Shown: in pieces, positions 59,936 through 64,000 of the stretch
Position numbering within the stretch: the stretch's first letter is position 1
How the letters are laid out: each line of letters starts with the position of its first letter
DNA from: Lingula anatina
Lineage: Eukaryota; Brachiopoda; Lingulata; Lingulida; Lingulidae
Assembly (NCBI RefSeq): GCF_001039355.2
Contig: NW_019775480.1
Location: 435,314-499,313 of the forward strand
DNA length: 64,000 nucleotides
Direction: 5' to 3'
The notes under the pieces: generated by a model
What the model was told of the DNA's origin: nothing
The model's database searches: none
What the model saw: the letters and a program-made list of their open reading frames with translations, nothing else
Position numbers and translations under genes: made by a program

Positions 59936-61317
59936 GCAACACGTGTTGAGCGTGCATCACTCCGACCCTCACCCACGCCGGAACAGCATACCCATTGTTC
60001 TTCTGTGTGACCCAAACGATATTTTGTCTTTGTACAAACTTTATGCTAATTTTCAGCTTCGCAAAATAAAGTGCATGTGAATTTTAGCGAATGTGTAAGT
60101 GGTGTTAGTTGTATTTTAAAACAATTACATTTTTAATACGAACGCTCTGCCTTTAGTCAGATTGCCTCGGGCATACATGAAGATAAAACACATATTGACC
60201 ACAAAAATCGCTTGCTTTGCTTTTATCGTTGCCTGAAGCCTGAATTACACTCTTTATTTCCGATAAACATATATAACAGCAGCCATATTGAGCATACTCA
60301 AGTTCTTTACAATATATTTTAGTTGTTATTTTTTTTTTCAGACAAAATATCCAAAGAGCTTTCATGGTGGACTTTGAGTTATCTTAGCGGCTTTTCAGTA
60401 TATTTATAAAGACGATGGGATAAATATATAATGCCGTTGGTCGATATTTCTTTAAGTCAGGGCGATTATAAGTCAGATATGTGGTGATTTATTTAGGGAG
60501 TATTTTCAGCCCAGAAGTCATCCACGCCTCATGTGTTGAACACAATGTCAAACAGGGGCAGGGTTTTTGTGACCTTTTCTCCAGAGAGGCAGTTCACTCG
60601 AGGTAGAGGGTCAAGTCGGCAAATAGATAATTGGAAAAATCCTTCAGTGCAGCCATGTAACTCACTTCGTCATATAAATTAACATTTTTGTGTAGGGAAC
60701 ATGCCCTTCTAATAAAGCACCGAACCATGTTTTTTGCTCAAGGATAAAACAATGTTTGCCAAAGGCAATAGGAGCCTAGAGAACTGAAATTTTACCTTCA
60801 ACCATATTAATGTGGTATTCATAAGTTGCCTTATCACGTTGTGTTAAACATTTCACACTTTCCCGGATGCATATATTATGATTACCATCTTTGTACAGGT
60901 GAAACTTTATGAATGTGACATTAGAGCTTGATGTGACAGCTAGGTATTTCGACATAATTGTGGTTCGCTTTTAACGGAAACTTTCTTAAAATCAAATTAA
61001 ATCTTGCGGTTTCAAGAATATTTTCAGAATATTTTCCTTCTGACATGTCAAATTTCATCAGCTTATTTTTTCGTTTTGATTTAAAAGCACATCATCGCTC
61101 AATGGTAATAAGTACCATTTACGTCAGTTTTGTTGGCACATCCTACTCAGATTTGCTCCGATTGGTTTAGATGTGTTTGGACGAACACACTTCTTATCCA
61201 AGTAATCTCATCTAACACAGCCAAGGTATCGTGCCCCATGTTAACGGCACAATCCTTCACGGCAGTCTCGCACCCAGAGGTTGGGAAGTGACGAAGCAAA
61301 CCACAGCTGCAGTGGGT

Positions 61318-61470
61318 GTACCCTCTACCAGGGTTACAGATTAATAAAATAAAATTTCCATGAAATTTCCGTAGCGCCACACACGCAGCAGATATATGTC
61401 ATGAATTAGCCAGAGACACATCAGTGAATAGAGAGTGGAAAAATCAATCTGTGACCCTGGTAGAGGGTAC
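61318..61470. repeat. Inverted repeat with 25-nt arms
   Basis: Left arm 61318-61342 and right arm 61446-61470 are reverse complements with one mismatch (core CCCTCTACCAGGGT), separated by 103 nt. They could be the terminal inverted repeats of a very small MITE-like element or a foldback. Confidence 0.8.
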
Positions 61471-61664
61471 TGGGAGCAATCTTGGCCACTCTGCTGGGTC
61501 AGCCTCATCATTAAAATGACAAGTGTCCCTCTTCTACATCCACCAAGCGTGGTCATGTAAGGTACATGTACATTACTGGTGAGTAAACGTACCTAGTCAC
61601 CCAGTTGCATTACAATCAAGAATAAACACGTGTAATTTACGTGGTAAAATTCCTAGACATACGA

Positions 61665-61677
61665 CAAAAAANNNNNN

Positions 61678-61710
<33 letters not shown>
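61665..61710. repeat. Poly-A tract with six N
   Basis: A homopolymer A run interrupted by undetermined bases at 61672-61677. Homopolymer length is unreliable here. Confidence 0.95.
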
Positions 61711-61713
<3 letters not shown>

Positions 61714-62018
61714 GCTGTGACCCGTCCTGGTTATTACCCAGTGAAAAGTCTCAGGACGAGACGGCAATGTAGCTTGTCGATAAATTTTACAATGCAAGTT
61801 CTAGAGTTTAAACTTTATACACGTGCATTCTTGATATGGGTCATATAATTGTTGTTACACTTTGTTATCAATAAATGTTTGCTTTTAGTGTCAGACGCTG
61901 ATAGTCATATCACAGTCCACAAGCTGTGTAACAGGTATAAGGCATTCAGACGTCCACTCATCGCCACGTGCTTAGAATAAGATTGATATAACTTGGCGCA
62001 GAAAAGCGTATCTTTATT

Positions 62019-63353
62019 ATGGCAAGACATTTCCAAATCTGCCTCCTTCTCTTGGCTTGTCTTGTAGCAGGAGGTAAGGCTGAGATTTTAATTGAGTTAA
62101 AACTCAATACACAGACAACTGGGATATGTAATGTGTTGTATTCGAAGTAGACGGGATCAATGGTATTGGTAAAAAACATTTGAGGAAGAGTCACTTCCGC
62201 AAGTCATTGATACTTTTACAGCTAGGTGTTACTGGTGTGTTCAGCAGCAAGTTTAAACGGATGTTCAGAATATTAGTGAAACTTTGATAAAATTTGTGTC
62301 CTGAAAGGATGCCCATTTAAGAGCTCTATAGACAACAGCCTCTTGGGATTTCTGGTGAAGTCCATGTGATCTTTCTTATAACGCCCATTAAGTTCTATCG
62401 TTATGAATTTTTTTGTTAAACTGACAAAATCATTATTTATCATCGTGTATTTCAGACAAAAAAGTCCAGGTTATAAGAGTCATTGCTTTTATATTTCAAA
62501 ATGATGTTAAAGTGTGTTGAAATCAAAAGCTTTTAGTCTCGTTTTACTTTTATAAAAGTGACAAAAAGACATTATTTTGAAAGGAAATGAACTCCTCAAC
62601 TCCGAACTCTGGAGAAATAAAAATGTTTAAGAAACAAGTAAAAAAAAGCCTTATATTCGTTATAGTTTTCTCGGCACCCCGCCACACAGGGCGGGTCACC
62701 CCTATTGAGGCCGGGACCCGGTATGTTACCCGCGAGCTCCAGGCACCTGTGCCGGGCGGGAAGGGGTCCTACATCGCTAGTCTGTGTAATTCATTTGCCG
62801 GGAAAGATGTCGTGGTCAGCATAGTGTTGGAGAGAAACCCGTGGTGGACTGTGGCCCTCGGTGTGGTCAACTTTACTGTGACGGCTGCTCCAGTGTCAGG
62901 CTCTGTGGGTTTTTTCCCCCCAAATTTTCATTTTCTCTTCAAAGTCAAATATATTTATCAGACATTTCAAATTAAAATATATTTAGCTGACTTTTTGTAA
63001 TTTGTATTGGTAGAAATGTTTAGATTGCAATTGCATATACGTAACTGAACAGCATTACTGATGTTTTTCCTAATTTTATTACTGTTATTTTTAACGTTTT
63101 TGCAATATATTTCTTTCAATTTGTCCAATGCAAAAAAAATTATTAAACGCGTAATTCCCAACGTTTCTTCTAGCTGGAAGCGACGGTATTATGCCAGAAC
63201 TGGCCGGCTGACCAACCCAACCCTTCTCCTAACTGCACTGTCAAAGGCTGGAACGCCTCAAACGACCTCTATCTGAACACTATTGCGTCAAATGTCGGGG
63301 ATGTTTCATTCTCCGCTATTGTCGACTTTGCCACGCCCGAAGAGTCTGCTAAG
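62019..63353 (+). CDS. Unrecognised secreted protein, 5' part (continues beyond window)
   Basis: Three exons, 62019-62073, 62690-62904 and 63174-63353, join in continuous phase (1, then 0) and give 150 residues so far. Residues 1-18 (MARHFQICLLLLACLVAG) are a typical signal peptide, and the signal exon ends in phase 1 as is common for secreted proteins. The mature part starts near RVTPIEAG. It contains Cys in SLCNSF, VLCQNW and NCT, and N-glycosylation sequons at NFT, NCT and NAS. A hydrophobic strand-rich middle (NPWWTVALGVVNFTVTAAP) suggests a beta-rich extracellular domain. I do not recognise the family. The donors after exons 2 and 3 (GTGGGT and GTTGGT) are weak, so the boundaries are less certain than the frame. 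The remaining exons are presumably right of 64000. Confidence 0.6.
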
Positions 63354-64000
63354 GTTGGTTATCCCCCCCCCCATTCTTGATTGTTTATGATGACATTATG
63401 GTTTGAATACATTGCTAAGATTTCCCTTTATTAAAGGTACTCTAAACGGTTTTTACCCGGAAAAATGAATTTTCTTTGCTAAAAGGGAAAATTTTCTGCT
63501 CACGAATCATTACTCGGCCCGTCCCTGCACTTGGGGTGCATTCCCAGAGATTAAGATCGATCCAGAGATTTAGATTTAGATCGACCTAACTCCATGGGGG
63601 TTCACGCTAAATTGCAGTCAGCCGAGCGCGCGCCATAGTTAATTACCTCCTTACAGCTTTTAGTAGGCGGGACAGACGCTTAAGCCGGCTAAGCTGACAG
63701 TAATCTAGTGAGACTCCCCACAGGGATAGATCAATCTAAAATTTATGGGAATGGGGTCTTGGATTCGGTGATCTATTCAATTTGTTATTCAATGGCTTAG
63801 TTCTAAATGAACACCGTGTCTTCCTGCACATTTCCAAAAGAACGTCAGGTCTGAGTTGTGTTTAGAATTGTCCAGCAAATTGAATGCTTAACTTGTCTGG
63901 AGAGATGCGACATAATTGAAATTTGTTGATGAGATTCACCCTTTTCAATGTAGCGGTAATGTGCTACACCATACTTTCGTGTGAAAGCATTCATTCTTTT
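63354..64000 (+). other. Probable intron of the secreted-protein gene
   Basis: No exon seen. Starts with a C run, then TTAAAGGTACTCTAAAC-type sequence at about 63434-63450, which resembles a repeat end, then unique-looking DNA to the window edge. Confidence 0.4.

Larger units (their letters stand above)
57530..62018. other. Intergenic region between divergent hillarin-like and secreted-protein genes
   Basis: The first ~800 bp upstream of hillarin are noticeably more GC-rich (about 57840-58300) and probably hold its promoter. Further right are a (CATT)n tract at 59337-59370, a ~153-bp tandem repeat at 59535-59935, an inverted repeat at 61318-61470 and a poly-A tract with N at 61665-61710. No coding exon recognised. 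Confidence 0.55.

Noticed and set aside
1-64000. CRISPR arrays, rRNA genes, bacterial-type operons or insertion sequences
   Set aside because: None seen; the spliced gene structures show this is animal nuclear DNA, and the tandem repeats lack the spacer pattern of CRISPR.

Overview
This is a 64-kb piece of AT-rich animal nuclear genome: many short spliced exons, long introns, microsatellites, assembly gaps, no operons. The gene content (POLR1A, MOB2, a LIM/coiled-coil/KY-type hillarin) fits an invertebrate metazoan. A spiralian such as a mollusc, annelid or brachiopod is my best guess, but nothing here fixes the species.

Layout. (1) 123-13609, minus: POLR1A, the largest subunit of RNA polymerase I. 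Thirty coding exons with unbroken phase encode 1561 residues; the last part of the C-terminus lies left of the window. (2) 16474-17173, plus: a two-exon gene for a 128-aa membrane protein resembling the DUF1761 family, head-to-head with POLR1A. (3) 18953-32486, plus: MOB2, a kinase activator, complete in five exons (238 aa). Its 17-nt first coding exon is followed by a 9.4-kb intron. (4) 32487-40224: about 7.7 kb without a convincing gene, with repeat fragments. (5) 40225-57529, minus: a complete ten-exon hillarin-like gene (1070 aa) with an N-terminal LIM domain, coiled coils, a transglutaminase-like domain that appears to lack its catalytic triad, and C-terminal KY-type Ig-like repeats. (6) 57530-62018: intergenic, with tandem and inverted repeats. 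(7) 62019-63353, plus: the first three exons of an unrecognised secreted protein that runs off the right edge.

The most unusual feature is in POLR1A. Three of its introns contain local tandem copies of an exon/intron boundary. A ~60-bp array repeats the 3' splice acceptor and first codons of exon 30. A ~61-63-bp array repeats the 3' end of exon 13 with a consensus 5' splice donor. A 148-bp duplication repeats the acceptor of exon 10. The true splice sites therefore sit beside rows of near-identical decoys. Hillarin has a related pattern: two homologous in-frame exons, each with the same perfect palindrome just inside the following intron. In both MOB2 and hillarin a long GU repeat starts about 18-20 nt after a 5' splice site. 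Two POLR1A introns appear to be GC-AG introns.

The genes are functionally unrelated: rRNA transcription, NDR-kinase signalling, cytoskeleton or muscle scaffold, and a secreted protein. Exon coordinates were worked out by eye from splice signals, phase continuity and family knowledge, without transcript data.
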